DNA of 64,000 bases from Aldehydirespirator sp965204415 (lineage in GTDB: Bacteria > Actinomycetota > Acidimicrobiia > Acidimicrobiales > Aldehydirespiratoraceae), in assembly GCA_965204415.1 (NCBI GenBank), contig CBDBEL010000002.1:372001-436000 (forward strand), read 5' to 3'. Both the position numbers and the translations under genes were made by a program. Shown piece after piece: positions 32,462 through 41,808 of this stretch (within the stretch, counting starts at the first letter, position 1; every line of letters begins with the position of its first letter). The notes beneath the pieces were generated by a model that was not told where the DNA came from, did no database searches, and saw nothing but the letters and a program-made list of their open reading frames with translations.

Positions 32462-33880
32462 TCACTCGGGAACGATCCGGGCCACAGGGCCGTTGAGCGA
32501 CAGCGTGTAGAGCTCGCCCTCAGCGTCCTCGCCGAACGACGCCAGCGAGCCTCCGGGCACTTCCACCCCCAGGTCGCGGAACTCGACCTCGCCGGTGGAG
32601 AGCTGCACCGCCCATAGGCGCGACGTGCAGTAGTCGCCGAAGACGTAGGCGCCGTAGAGGTCCTCGATGGCCGCACCCCGGTACACGAAACCGCCGGTGA
32701 CGCTGCAACCGTCGTCCTGGCTGTACTCCCACACCGGGTCGGCGTGACCGGGCGGCTCGTCGCCGGCGAAGGAGTGCAGGCCCTCGCGCAGGCGCCAGCC
32801 GAGATTGGCGCCGAGCCCGCCGCCGTTGGCAGCCAGCAGCACGGTCACCTCCTCGTAGCTGTCCTGCCCCACGTCGGCGATCCACAGGTCGCCGGTGGTC
32901 CGGTCGAACGAGAAGCGCCACGGGTTGCGCACCCCGATGAGGAAGATCTCGGGCCGCCCGGCCGGGGATTGCCCCTCGCCGGCGACGAAGGGATTGCCGG
33001 GCGGCACGTCGTACGGCTCGACTCCCTCAGGCGTCGGGTCGATCCTCAGGACGGCCCCGAGCCAGGTGGTGGGATCCTGGCCGGCGTCGAGCGGGTCTCC
33101 CCCCGAGCCGCCGTCTCCGAAGCCGATGTACAGGAGCCCGTCGGGGCCGATGGCCAGGTCCCCGCCGTTGTGGTTGCTGAACGGCTGCTGCTGCGTGAGG
33201 ATCGTGCGCCGCCGGCCGCTGAGGCCGGTTCCGTCCCGCTCGAAGGCCTCGACCTGGGTGTCGCCGGCGAGGTCGGTGAAATCCGCGAACAGCCAGCGGT
33301 CCGTGACCGCGATGCCGAGCAGGCCCTGCTCCCCGGTGGCCTCGGTCTCGGCGGTGATGTCGAGGATGGTCTCCACCACCTCGCCTCGCACCATGTCGAC
33401 CCGCGAGACGAGGCCGGCCCGTTCCGCCACCCAGATCAGGTCGTCGCCGGGCGCGGCCGCCATGTCGATGGGCTCGTCGAGAGTGAGGACGACCTGGGCG
33501 CCCACATCGGCCGCGAACATGTTGCCGTCGGGCCTGGGGACAATCTGCTCCTGCCCGGGATCCGAGGACTCCGGCCCGGAGCCGGGCGCTGCCGGCGCGG
33601 CCGAGTCAGGGGCCGGCGCGGCCGGCTCGGCGGCGGGCTCGTCCGGTCTCGACTCTTGGGGACCGGTCTGCGCCTGGCCGTCGAGGTTGGGCTGACTCGG
33701 GTCCGTCGTCCCGGTGCCGTCGGTAGGCGGTCTCGGGCCTGTGGTGGGGGCTGCCGTCACGGAGGGCACGGTGGGCCTCGGCACCATCAGCTCGTCGTCG
33801 GCGGCGCACGCCCCCGCAGCCGTGATGAAGGCCACTACGGCTGTGCCCAGCCACAGGCGACTGAGGGGCGCACGTCTCAT
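32462..33880 (-). CDS. PQQ-dependent sugar (aldose) dehydrogenase, lipoprotein
   Basis: ATG 33880 gives 472 residues with a signal peptide and lipobox (FITAAGACAADD). A Pro/Thr/Asp-rich linker spans about residues 25-110. A beta-propeller of soluble glucose/sorbosone dehydrogenase type follows: EQGLLGIAV, FSNHNGGDLAIGPDGLLYIG, FGDGGSGGDPLD and GVRNPWRFSFDRTTGDLWIA. These contain the Ca/PQQ site residues. It would oxidise sugars outside the membrane with PQQ. No PQQ biosynthesis genes are in the window. Confidence 0.9.
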   Translation of the reverse strand: MRRAPLSRLWLGTAVVAFITAAGACAADDELMVPRPTVPSVTAAPTTGPRPPTDGTGTTDPSQPNLDGQAQTGPQESRPDEPAAEPAAPAPDSAAPAAPGSGPESSDPGQEQIVPRPDGNMFAADVGAQVVLTLDEPIDMAAAPGDDLIWVAERAGLVSRVDMVRGEVVETILDITAETEATGEQGLLGIAVTDRWLFADFTDLAGDTQVEAFERDGTGLSGRRRTILTQQQPFSNHNGGDLAIGPDGLLYIGFGDGGSGGDPLDAGQDPTTWLGAVLRIDPTPEGVEPYDVPPGNPFVAGEGQSPAGRPEIFLIGVRNPWRFSFDRTTGDLWIADVGQDSYEEVTVLLAANGGGLGANLGWRLREGLHSFAGDEPPGHADPVWEYSQDDGCSVTGGFVYRGAAIEDLYGAYVFGDYCTSRLWAVQLSTGEVEFRDLGVEVPGGSLASFGEDAEGELYTLSLNGPVARIVPE

Positions 33881-33959
33881 GTCCCGCTCGACCTTCTTAG
33901 AGGCCACGCGGACAGGTGAGAGCCTGTCGCGGTGTCATTCCCGCTCTTGTTCGCTGCGC

Positions 33960-34865
33960 TCACGGGCCGCTCGGGCCACGGCCTCGCGCCGTATGGGCCG
34001 CGTTGTGCCGCCCATCCGCTCGGCCTCCGAGCGGGCGGATCAGGCCCTCTTGCACGACCGACGCCACCAGGCGGCCGTCGCGGGTGAACACCCGGCCCGT
34101 GGCCAGGCCCCTAGCGCCGCTCGCCGCCGGGGTGTGCTGGTCGTACAGCAGCCACTCGTCGGCCCGGAACGGGCCGTGGAACCACATGGCATGATCGAGG
34201 CTGGCCATCATGATGCCGGGATGGGCCGCGCTGGTTCCATGGGGAGCCAGCGTGGTGTCGAGCAGGGTCATGTCGCTGGCGTAGGTGAGCAGGCAGGTGT
34301 GCAGCACAGGGTCGTCGCCGAGGGTTCCGTTGGCCCGCATCCACACTCTCTGGGTGGGCGGCAGCGGACCACTGCGGTCGAGCGGGCTGGTGGTCACGTA
34401 CCTGATGTCGAGCGCCATCATGCGGTCGGGGTGGGCCCGGTCGGGGTTCGCGGCCCTGAGGCGCTCGGCACGGGATTCGAGCGTCTCGGGGTCGGGCACC
34501 TCCGGCATCGGCTCCAGATGCTGGTAGCCGTCCTCGGCCCCGTGGAACGACGCGGCGAGCTGGAAGATGGCCCTGCCGTGCTGGATGGCGACCACCCGCC
34601 GGGTGGTGAACGATCGGCCGTCCCGTATGCGGTCAACGTCGTAGAGCACCGGCGCCTTGGGGTCGCCGGCCCGCAGGAAGTAGGCGTGCAGCGAGTGCAC
34701 CGAACCCCGCTCCACCGTGCGGGCCGCGGCCACCAGCGCCTGGCCGGCCACTTGCCCGCCGAAGATTCTCTGCCGGTCGTCGTCAGGCGAGCGGCCCCGG
34801 AAGATGTTGACCTCGATGGCCTCCAGGTCGAGCAGGGCCACCACGTTGTCGAGCGCGGTCTGCAT
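33960..34865 (-). CDS. tesB: Acyl-CoA thioesterase II (TesB)
   Basis: The 301-residue double-hotdog protein includes FRGRSPDDDRQRIFGGQVAG, LHAYFLRAGDPKAPVLYDVD and MMASLDHAMWFHGPFRADEW, the last containing the catalytic Asp region. It hydrolyses medium- and long-chain acyl-CoAs. The start is ATG 34865; a longer frame upstream is Arg/His-rich and not part of the family. The last ~15 residues are extra. Confidence 0.9.
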   Translation of the reverse strand: MQTALDNVVALLDLEAIEVNIFRGRSPDDDRQRIFGGQVAGQALVAAARTVERGSVHSLHAYFLRAGDPKAPVLYDVDRIRDGRSFTTRRVVAIQHGRAIFQLAASFHGAEDGYQHLEPMPEVPDPETLESRAERLRAANPDRAHPDRMMALDIRYVTTSPLDRSGPLPPTQRVWMRANGTLGDDPVLHTCLLTYASDMTLLDTTLAPHGTSAAHPGIMMASLDHAMWFHGPFRADEWLLYDQHTPAASGARGLATGRVFTRDGRLVASVVQEGLIRPLGGRADGRHNAAHTARGRGPSGP

Positions 34866-34955
34866 CCGTCCATGATGCCCCCGCGGTCGTCCAATCTGCG
34901 GATGCCCGCCCGGCGGCGGCCTGCAATAGCCTGCGATCCAGTGACCGTGTCGCCG

Positions 34956-35381
34956 ATGTCCACCCTGCAGCGGCTGAGAGCCGAGCACGGCCTCAAGGCC
35001 TTGCGCTACTGCGGCGTGTCGGTGGTCAACGTGAGCGTCGGGGTCAGCGTGCTGGCCATCTGCCACGGGCTGCTGGGCTGGCCCGCGGTGGGAGCCAACC
35101 TGATGGCCTGGATGGTCAGCACAGTGCCCGCCTACCTGCTGAGCCGGGCGTGGGTCTGGCGGCGCAGCGGGCCCCACCGGCTGGCTGGCGAGGTGCTCAC
35201 GTTCTGGGTGATGGCGCTGATCGGGCTGCTGCTGTCGTCGGCTGCGGTGTGGGCGGTGGAGGAGTTCACGTCCGAGACCGTCTTCGTGGTGGCCGGGAAC
35301 CTCGCCGCCTACGGGACGGTGTGGGTGGCCAAGTACGTCTTCCTCGACCGGGTGATGTGGCCGGGGGCCCGCGACAGCTGA
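34956..35381 (+). CDS. GtrA-like four-helix membrane protein
   Basis: This 141-residue protein has four predicted membrane segments, for example VSVGVSVLAICHGLLGWPAV and FWVMALIGLLLSSAAVWAVE. It shows the GtrA pattern near the C-terminus (VVAGNLAAYGTVWVAKYVFL). GtrA-family proteins help move lipid-linked sugars across the membrane. It is coupled by TGATG to the methyltransferase gene downstream. GTG 34941 is an alternative start. Confidence 0.8.
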   Translation: MSTLQRLRAEHGLKALRYCGVSVVNVSVGVSVLAICHGLLGWPAVGANLMAWMVSTVPAYLLSRAWVWRRSGPHRLAGEVLTFWVMALIGLLLSSAAVWAVEEFTSETVFVVAGNLAAYGTVWVAKYVFLDRVMWPGARDS

Positions 35382-36013
35382 TGGAGGACCGCCTGCGCCG
35401 TGCGGCCGAGGCAGCCCGGGGCTTCATGCCGCCCGATGAGGGGCTGGCCCTCTATGAGGCTGCGGCCACCGTCGAAGTGGGCGGACCGTTGCTGGAGGTG
35501 GGCAGCTACTGCGGGAAGTCGGCGGTGTATCTGGGTGCGGCCGCCCAACGCGATGGAAGGGTCCTGTTCTGTGTCGACCATCATCGCGGCTCCGAGGAGA
35601 ACCAGGCCGGCTGGGAGCATCACGACCCGGAAGTGGTGGACGGCGAACTGGGCGTGATCGACACGCTGCCGTTCTTCCGCCGCACCGTCCGTGACGCCGG
35701 GCTGGAGCAGACGGTCGTAGCCGTGGTGGGCGACTCGCCCACGCTGGCGTCGCTGTGGGCCACGCCGCTGGCCCTGGTGTTCATCGACGGCGGTCACGGC
35801 GCCGAACCCGCTCATCGCGACTACGAGGGCTGGTCCCCGCACGTGCTGCCGGGCGGGTTGCTGGCCATACACGACGTGTTCGAGAATCCCGCCGACGGCG
35901 GGCGCCCGCCGTTCGAGATCTGGCGACGCGCCCTGGCCGACGGATGCTTCCGGGAACTGGCCGCGGTCGGCTCCCTGCGGGTCCTGCAGCGCATTGTGGC
36001 CGACCCGGACTGA
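35381..36013 (+). CDS. Class I SAM-dependent methyltransferase
   Basis: The 210-residue protein starts in the TGATG overlap with the GtrA-like gene. SAM motif I is LLEVGSYCGKSAVYLGAAAQ near residue 37; FCVDHHRGSEENQ and LVFIDGGHGAEPAHRDYEGW follow. The Methyltransf_24 family often acts on glycans. Coupling to a GtrA flippase-like protein suggests envelope polysaccharide modification, by inference. Confidence 0.82.
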   Translation: MEDRLRRAAEAARGFMPPDEGLALYEAAATVEVGGPLLEVGSYCGKSAVYLGAAAQRDGRVLFCVDHHRGSEENQAGWEHHDPEVVDGELGVIDTLPFFRRTVRDAGLEQTVVAVVGDSPTLASLWATPLALVFIDGGHGAEPAHRDYEGWSPHVLPGGLLAIHDVFENPADGGRPPFEIWRRALADGCFRELAAVGSLRVLQRIVADPD

Positions 36014-36072
36014 TGGGTGGAAGGCGGGAGAGCCTCGGCCTCCGCCGACCGCGCCGCAATAGAGTGCCCACA

Positions 36073-37779
36073 ATGCGTCTGTGGCGATCGGCTACGGGAC
36101 TCGTCGTCCTTGCCGGGCTGGTCACGCTGGCGGCGGGATGCAGCGGCGAGAGAACGCCCCGGGCTGAACCGTCGATGACCGGCGCAGCCGCGCCCACGCC
36201 GGAGACGACTGCTCCGGCCTCGGCTCGCTCCACCTCCACGACCTCGACCTCCTCCACCACGTCGACCACATCGACGACCCCGCCAACGACGTCGACCGTG
36301 CCGGAAGCGTCGTCCACATCTGCCGCGCCGGCCGATAGCTCACCGGACGAAGGGCCTGCGGAGGCCGAGACCATCGATCGGGAGGACCTTGGGAATCTCG
36401 CCCTGGAGATGGACGACGGCCCGGTACGGCTCGAGGGCGGCCGGGTCACGGTGATCTACGGCGGCCTGTCGACCAGCATCTTCATCCTGCAGGACCGGGT
36501 GGCTCGGGGGGACCTCGACGGCGACGGCGACGGGGACCTAGTCGCCCACCTCGTCGAGCGCTCGGCAGGGACGGGGGTCTTCCACTTCGTGGTTCCGGTC
36601 ATCAACGAGGCCGGCACTGCGCGGGCTCGGCCGCCGATCCTGGTCGGCGACCGCGTCGTCATGGACGACTTCTGGGTGCGGGACGGGCTGATCGGAGTGT
36701 CGCTGCTCGATCGGGGCCCGGACGAGCCCTTCACGATCATCTCCAGGCGCACGATGCTGGAGATCGATGTGTCGGAGGAGAGGCCGGTGGTCGCGGTAGC
36801 AGGCACCGAGCCCATCGAGAATATGCCCCAACCCGGCCCCGAACGTCCCCCCGTCAACGTCAGATTCGCCCCAGGAGAGGTGAGCAGCACCGAGAGCGGG
36901 TCTATCGACGCCCGGGAACGGCGGACCTACACGGTTCACGCATCGGAGGGCCAGCCGTTCACTGCCGCACTCGACGCGCCCTTGGGCGTGTGGCTCGATG
37001 TCCGCCTCGACGATCTCGCGATGACCTCAGCCTCGCAGTGGTCACAACTGGTGACGGCGGGATTGCCCGCTAGCGGGCCGTGGCAGGTGAGCGTGGTCTC
37101 CTCCCTCGCGGACCAGGTCGACTACGAGCTGACCATCGAGGTGCTTCCGGTGGCTGGCGACAGCCCCGCGCCAACGACGACGGTGGTGAGAGTGCGCCCG
37201 CCGAGACCGGTGACGCCCGACGACGAGGGGAGGGTCGTGTACCTGACCTTCGACGACGGCCCGCATGCGGAGTACACGCCGCAGGTGCTCGACGTGCTGG
37301 CCCGCCACGGCGCCCGGGCCACCTTCTTCGTGGTGGGCAGGCTGGCGCGGGCCTACCCCGATCTCATCCGGCGCATCGCAGCGGAGGGCCACACCCTCGC
37401 CAACCACACTTGGCGTCACGAGGATCTCGCAACGCTGGATCGGGCCGCCTTCGACGAGACGGTCGGCCGGACCCAGGCGATCCTGGGGGATCTCGCCACG
37501 CCGTGCCTGCGGCCGCCCTACGGGTCGGTGGGCGTTTTCACCACGGAGTGGGCCGCGGCTCACGGACTGTCGGTGATGATGTGGGAAGGCAGCCCCGAGG
37601 ACTGGCGGCGCCCCCCGGCGACGGAGATCGCTGACTACCTCGTCGAATGGGCCGGCACTGGCAGGGTCATCCTGCTGCACGACGGCGGCGGTGACCGCTC
37701 CAACACGGTCCAGGGTCTGGACATGGCTCTGGAGCGGCTGTCCGACCAGGGACTGCGCTACGAACCAGTCTGCCGCTGA
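36073..37779 (+). CDS. Polysaccharide deacetylase (NodB domain) lipoprotein
   Basis: ATG 36073 encodes 568 residues. The signal peptide and lipobox are GLVTLAAGCSGE, followed by a Thr/Ser-rich linker at about residues 45-80. An unassigned middle region (about 95-370) contains a DLDGDGDGDLVAHL motif like FG-GAP repeats. The C-terminal NodB domain has VYLTFDDGPHAEYTPQVLDV near residue 388, LANHTWRHED near 443 and LRPPYGSVG near 480, so the metal-binding Asp-His-His set is present. It probably deacetylates peptidoglycan or exopolysaccharide outside the cell. Confidence 0.9.
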   Translation: MRLWRSATGLVVLAGLVTLAAGCSGERTPRAEPSMTGAAAPTPETTAPASARSTSTTSTSSTTSTTSTTPPTTSTVPEASSTSAAPADSSPDEGPAEAETIDREDLGNLALEMDDGPVRLEGGRVTVIYGGLSTSIFILQDRVARGDLDGDGDGDLVAHLVERSAGTGVFHFVVPVINEAGTARARPPILVGDRVVMDDFWVRDGLIGVSLLDRGPDEPFTIISRRTMLEIDVSEERPVVAVAGTEPIENMPQPGPERPPVNVRFAPGEVSSTESGSIDARERRTYTVHASEGQPFTAALDAPLGVWLDVRLDDLAMTSASQWSQLVTAGLPASGPWQVSVVSSLADQVDYELTIEVLPVAGDSPAPTTTVVRVRPPRPVTPDDEGRVVYLTFDDGPHAEYTPQVLDVLARHGARATFFVVGRLARAYPDLIRRIAAEGHTLANHTWRHEDLATLDRAAFDETVGRTQAILGDLATPCLRPPYGSVGVFTTEWAAAHGLSVMMWEGSPEDWRRPPATEIADYLVEWAGTGRVILLHDGGGDRSNTVQGLDMALERLSDQGLRYEPVCR

Positions 37780-37842
37780 CCGCCAAAGAGCGTGCGCGAG
37801 TAGGGCGAGCGATAGGCGTCCGCAGGTCTGAACGGCGCGAGT

Positions 37843-37985
37843 CGTGAGTCGCTAGGCTTCGGCGCGCCGACAGGCAGCGAAGCCGGTGAGACCCCGGCAC
37901 TGTCCCGCAGCGGTGATGCTCGCCGGCTCCGGCCGGCGGGATGAGTCCGATCGCCTGGCTGCGGCGCGACGATCCGACCCTCGAG
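37843..37985 (+). promoter_or_regulatory. Cobalamin riboswitch
   Basis: The leader of the btuF operon contains GAAGCCGGTGAGACCCCGGC and then ACTGTCCCGC. A B12-box-like GAGTCCGATCGCCTGG at 37943-37958 follows. These are the conserved parts of the adenosylcobalamin aptamer. It ends about 70 bases before the btuF start. Boundaries are approximate. Repression of uptake and adenosylation genes by B12 is expected. Confidence 0.85.
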
Positions 37986-38053
37986 GCAAGGGGAGGCTCG
38001 TGCGGTGGCACTCCCGCTGCTCGGCCCCGAACTCGAGCAGAAGGGAGAACCAG

Positions 38054-39229
38054 ATGACCACCACCCCGACCGGGCGAGCCCCTCTCCGGGCCAGGCTCCT
38101 GTTGCCCCTGCTCGCCCTCGCGCTCGCAGCCGCAGCGTGCGGCGAGGGCGGCGGCGCCGAATCCGTCGACGCCGGAGTCCCGACAACCGCGGCCGCCACC
38201 CAGGCCGTGACTGAGGCCGATGAGACCCCCGAGCCGGCTGCGGCGCCCGAGGACGAGGGGTCCGCCGAGAGCGCCGAGACTTCCGCCGCTGACCAGGGCG
38301 ACGGCAGCGACGCGGCCGAGCCCGAGCCGGAGCCCGCCGCGGAGGAGGAACCCGAGCCGGAGCCCGCCGCGGAGGAGGAACCCGAGCCGGACCCAGTGGC
38401 GGACGAGGCAGCCACCACCGACGAGGCCTCCACGGTTGCTTCCGGAGAGAACGCAGTCCGGCGGATCGTGTCGATCTCGCCGACTGCGACCGAGATGGCC
38501 TTCGCCATCGGCGCGGGCGACCGGGTGGTGGCTGTCGACCAGTTCTCCTACTACCCCGCAGAGGCCCCGGTCACCGACCTCGACGGCTGGAACCCCAACG
38601 TCGAGGCCATCGCCTCCTACGGCCCAGACCTGGTGTTGATGCACACCAGCGCCGATGTCGGCGCGAGCCTCGAGGCCCTCGGCATCGAGGTGTGGGCCCA
38701 CGACGCCCCCTTCGCGTTCGACGACGTCTACGTCCAGATCGAGTCGCTCGGCGAGGTCACCGGCCTCAGCGCCGAGGCCGCCGCGCTCGTCACCGACATG
38801 CGAGCCCGGATAGACGAGCTGGTCGCGGCCGCGCCGGACGCTTCCAGGCTCAGCTACTACCACGAGCTCGACAACACGCTCTACACCGTCACCAGCGGCA
38901 CCTTCATCGGAGCGGTCTACGGCCTGTTCGGGCTGGACAACGTGGCCGATCCCGCCGACGCCGACGGCAGTGCCTGGGGCTACCCGCAGCTCAGCGACGA
39001 GTACCTGGTGGACGCCGACCCCGACATCATCTTCCTGGCCGACACCCGGTGCTGCGGCCAGGACGCGCAGACCGTCGCCGCCAGGCCCGGCTGGGATCAT
39101 CTCACCGCGGTGCAGGCCGGCCGGATCGTCGAGCTCGACGACGACATCGTGTCGCGCTGGGGCCCCCGCCTCGTGGACTTCGTCGCGGCCATCTCCGGCG
39201 TGCTGGTGTCGATCGGCGCCGCGAGCTGA
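38054..39229 (+). CDS. btuF: Vitamin B12 ABC transporter substrate-binding lipoprotein BtuF
   Basis: The 391-residue lipoprotein starts at ATG 38054 after AAGGGAGA. Its signal peptide ends at the lipobox LALAAAACGEGG. An acidic linker has two copies of the 10-residue unit EPEPAAEEEP. The class III binding domain begins near residue 135 (RRIVSISPTATEMAFAIGAG). It would capture corrinoid outside the membrane for BtuCD. Riboswitch control and the downstream cobO support cobalamin rather than iron chelate. Confidence 0.9.
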   Translation: MTTTPTGRAPLRARLLLPLLALALAAAACGEGGGAESVDAGVPTTAAATQAVTEADETPEPAAAPEDEGSAESAETSAADQGDGSDAAEPEPEPAAEEEPEPEPAAEEEPEPDPVADEAATTDEASTVASGENAVRRIVSISPTATEMAFAIGAGDRVVAVDQFSYYPAEAPVTDLDGWNPNVEAIASYGPDLVLMHTSADVGASLEALGIEVWAHDAPFAFDDVYVQIESLGEVTGLSAEAAALVTDMRARIDELVAAAPDASRLSYYHELDNTLYTVTSGTFIGAVYGLFGLDNVADPADADGSAWGYPQLSDEYLVDADPDIIFLADTRCCGQDAQTVAARPGWDHLTAVQAGRIVELDDDIVSRWGPRLVDFVAAISGVLVSIGAAS

Positions 39230-39254
39230 CGACAGAGCGAGAGCTGGTCGTGGC

Positions 39255-40325
39255 GTGACCGAGCCTCAGTCTGCGGGCACCGCAGAGACGGGCCTGCGGG
39301 CTTCGGGGCTGCGACCCGTGTCGCTGGTGGCTGGCCTGGTCGCCGTCGTGGTGGCGGTGACTGCCGGGCTGACCATCGGGCCGGTCCACATCGCCGCCGA
39401 CCGGGTGGCGCTGCAGCTGCTGGACGCGCTGCCAGGGGTAGCGCTCGACTCGGGCCTCAGCGACGCCCACGCGGCCATCGTGGAGCAGATCCGGCTGCCC
39501 CGGGTGGTGCTGGGGCTGCTGGTGGGGTCCACCCTGTCGATGAGCGGGGCCGCCTACCAGGGCGCGTTCCGCAACCCTCTGGCCGATCCCTACCTGCTGG
39601 GCATCGCGGCCGGGGCGGGACTCGGGGCCACCATCGCCATCACCAGCAACCTCGGCGACGGCGCCGGCGCGCTCGACCCGGTGCCTCTGGCCGCCTTCGC
39701 GGGCGCGCTCATCTCGGTGACGGTGTCGTACGCGGCCGGGCACCTCGGCGGCCGCTCCACCGCGTCGCTGATCCTGGCCGGGATCGCGGTGGCCAGCTTC
39801 CTGACCGCCTGCCAGACCTACGTGCTGCAGGCCAACAGCGACGCCTTCCGCCAGATCTTCGCCTGGATCCTGGGCCGCATCGCCACCTCGGGATGGTCCG
39901 AGCCGGCCCTGATGCTGCCCTATTTCGTGGTGACAACGGCGGTGGTGCTGCGCTATCGCCGGGCCCTCGACGTGCTCGCAGTGGGGGACGAGGAGGCCGC
40001 CGCCCTCGGGCTGGAGCCCCGGCGGGTGCGGATGATCGTGGTGCTGGCCGCGTCGCTGGGCGCGGCTGCGGCGGTCTCGGTGAGCGGGCTCATCGGCTTC
40101 GTCGGGATCATCGTGCCCCACACAGTGAGACTCGCCTTCGGCGCCAGCAACCGGGCCGTGCTGCCCCTGTCGGTGCTGTTCGGGGGTGCGTTCATGGTTC
40201 TGGCCGATCTGGCGGCCCGCACCGCATTGGCTCCCGCGGAGCTGCCCATCGGCGTGGTGACCGCGTTCCTGGGCGCCCCGTTCTTCGTGCTGGTGCTGAG
40301 GACCAGCCGGCGGGAGATCTGGTGA
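39255..40325 (+). CDS. btuC: Vitamin B12 ABC transporter permease BtuC (FecCD family)
   Basis: The GTG start at 39255 gives 356 residues with about ten membrane segments. Family signatures are RLPRVVLGLLVGSTLSMSGA, YQGAFRNPLADPYLLGIAAG and GLIGFVGIIVPHTVRLAFG. It overlaps btuD by GTGA. Confidence 0.92.
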   Translation: MTEPQSAGTAETGLRASGLRPVSLVAGLVAVVVAVTAGLTIGPVHIAADRVALQLLDALPGVALDSGLSDAHAAIVEQIRLPRVVLGLLVGSTLSMSGAAYQGAFRNPLADPYLLGIAAGAGLGATIAITSNLGDGAGALDPVPLAAFAGALISVTVSYAAGHLGGRSTASLILAGIAVASFLTACQTYVLQANSDAFRQIFAWILGRIATSGWSEPALMLPYFVVTTAVVLRYRRALDVLAVGDEEAAALGLEPRRVRMIVVLAASLGAAAAVSVSGLIGFVGIIVPHTVRLAFGASNRAVLPLSVLFGGAFMVLADLAARTALAPAELPIGVVTAFLGAPFFVLVLRTSRREIW

Positions 40326-41146
40326 CCGCGGCGGTGAGCGTGCGGGCGCTGGACGTCACCCTCGACGGCGCCCGCGTGCTGCGCGGCATCGACCTGGCCG
40401 CAGCGCCGGGGGAGTGGGTGAACGTCATCGGACCCAACGGCGCGGGCAAGACCACGCTGCTTCGGGCCCTGCTCGGCCTGGTGCCCTTCAACGGCGAGAT
40501 CGAGATCGACGGGCTCGCCGATCACCACCGCCGGGCGGCCCGGGCCCGCAAGCTGGCCTACGTCCCCCAGACTCCGGTGATCCCTCCTGGAATGCTGGTG
40601 GCCGACTACGTGCTGCTCGGCCGCACCCCCCACCGGGGCGTGTTCGCGGCCGAGACCGCCAACGACCGCATGATCGCGGTCGAGACCCTCGAACGCCTCG
40701 ACCTGGGGGGCTTCGAGGAGCGGTCGGTGCAGTCGCTGTCCGGCGGTGAGCGTCAGCGAGCCGTCCTGGCCCGAGCCCTGGCCCAGCAGGCCGACGTGCT
40801 GCTGCTCGACGAGCCCACCACCGCCCTCGACCTCGGCCACCAGCAGGACGTGCTCGAGCTGGTGGACGCCCTGCGCGGCGAGCGCGGGCTGACGGTGATC
40901 GCCACCCTGCACGACCTGACCCTCGCAGCCCGCTACGGCGACCGCATCGCCATACTTGCCCACGGGAGGGTGGCCGAGACGGGCCCGCCCACGGAGGTGC
41001 TCACCGTGCAGAACATCGCCGCGCACTTCGGAGCGACGGTTCGCATAGTCGACGATCCCGAGGGTCCCGTGATCGTGCCCACCACCGCGGCGGGCCGTTC
41101 ACAGTCCGAGACCGAGCCGGGAACCCAGAATGGAGACCAGCCATGA
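40322..41146 (+). CDS. btuD: Vitamin B12 ABC transporter ATPase BtuD
   Basis: The 274-residue ATPase has Walker A IGPNGAGKTTLLRALLG near residue 38, signature LSGGERQRAVLARALAQQ near 138 and Walker B VLLLDEPTTALD. A C-terminal extension of about 30 residues follows the usual end. It overlaps cobO by ATGA, making btuC-btuD-cobO a tightly coupled unit. Confidence 0.92.
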   Translation: MTAAVSVRALDVTLDGARVLRGIDLAAAPGEWVNVIGPNGAGKTTLLRALLGLVPFNGEIEIDGLADHHRRAARARKLAYVPQTPVIPPGMLVADYVLLGRTPHRGVFAAETANDRMIAVETLERLDLGGFEERSVQSLSGGERQRAVLARALAQQADVLLLDEPTTALDLGHQQDVLELVDALRGERGLTVIATLHDLTLAARYGDRIAILAHGRVAETGPPTEVLTVQNIAAHFGATVRIVDDPEGPVIVPTTAAGRSQSETEPGTQNGDQP

Positions 41147-41715
41147 CCACGGCCGACGCCCCGCTCACCGAGGATCCCCGCCCCGGCGGGATGCGCACCG
41201 CCAAGAGCCTGGTGGTGGTCAACACCGGCGACGGCAAGGGCAAGTCGTCGGCCGCGTTCGGCACCGCGATGCGGGCCAGGGCGAGGGGATGGCCGGTGGC
41301 GGTGGTGCAGTTCCTCAAGTCCGACGACTGGGTGACCGGCGAGCAGTTGATGGCCGAGCCGCTGGGCATCGACTTCTGGTCACTGGGCGAGGGCTTCACC
41401 TGGGACAGCGACGACCTGACCCGCGACGAGGCCGAGGCCCGCGAGGCGTGGCGCCACGGCAAGGCGCTGGTCGAGGCGGGCCAGCACCGGCTGGTGGTGT
41501 TCGACGAGATCACGTACCCCCTCAACTGGGGCTGGATCGACGCCGCGGAGGTGGAGGCCACCTTCCGCAACCGCCCCGAGCGGGTGTCGCTGGTGCTGAC
41601 CGGCCGTGACGCGCCCGGCTGGATGATCGAACTGGGCGACACCGTCACCGAGATGGTCAAGACCAAGCACGCCTACGACTCGGGGGTTCTGGCCAAGAAG
41701 GGCATCGACTTCTGA
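41143..41715 (+). CDS. cobO: Cob(I)alamin adenosyltransferase CobO (CobA type)
   Basis: The 190-residue P-loop protein includes VVNTGDGKGKSSAAFGTAMR near residue 25 and FDEITYPLNWGWIDAAEVEA near 115. It transfers the adenosyl group of ATP to cob(I)alamin, making the coenzyme form after uptake by BtuFCD. Ends with the convergent SDR gene 94 bases away. Confidence 0.93.
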   Translation: MTTADAPLTEDPRPGGMRTAKSLVVVNTGDGKGKSSAAFGTAMRARARGWPVAVVQFLKSDDWVTGEQLMAEPLGIDFWSLGEGFTWDSDDLTRDEAEAREAWRHGKALVEAGQHRLVVFDEITYPLNWGWIDAAEVEATFRNRPERVSLVLTGRDAPGWMIELGDTVTEMVKTKHAYDSGVLAKKGIDF

Positions 41716-41808
41716 TGCCGCCTCGCTGGGAGGCGATGCCGTCTGCTGCCGGTCTGGTAGCCACCTACGGCTGGTCCTGGCGAAACCCGCCTGATCCACC
41801 GCAGGCGT

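Noticed and set aside
38054..41146. btuF-btuC-btuD as a siderophore or heme importer
   Set aside because: Sequence alone is compatible, but the cobalamin riboswitch and the overlapping cobO make cobalamin far more likely.
41719..41735. Small hairpin after cobO as a terminator
   Set aside because: Six-base stem only and no T-run; too weak to list as a feature.
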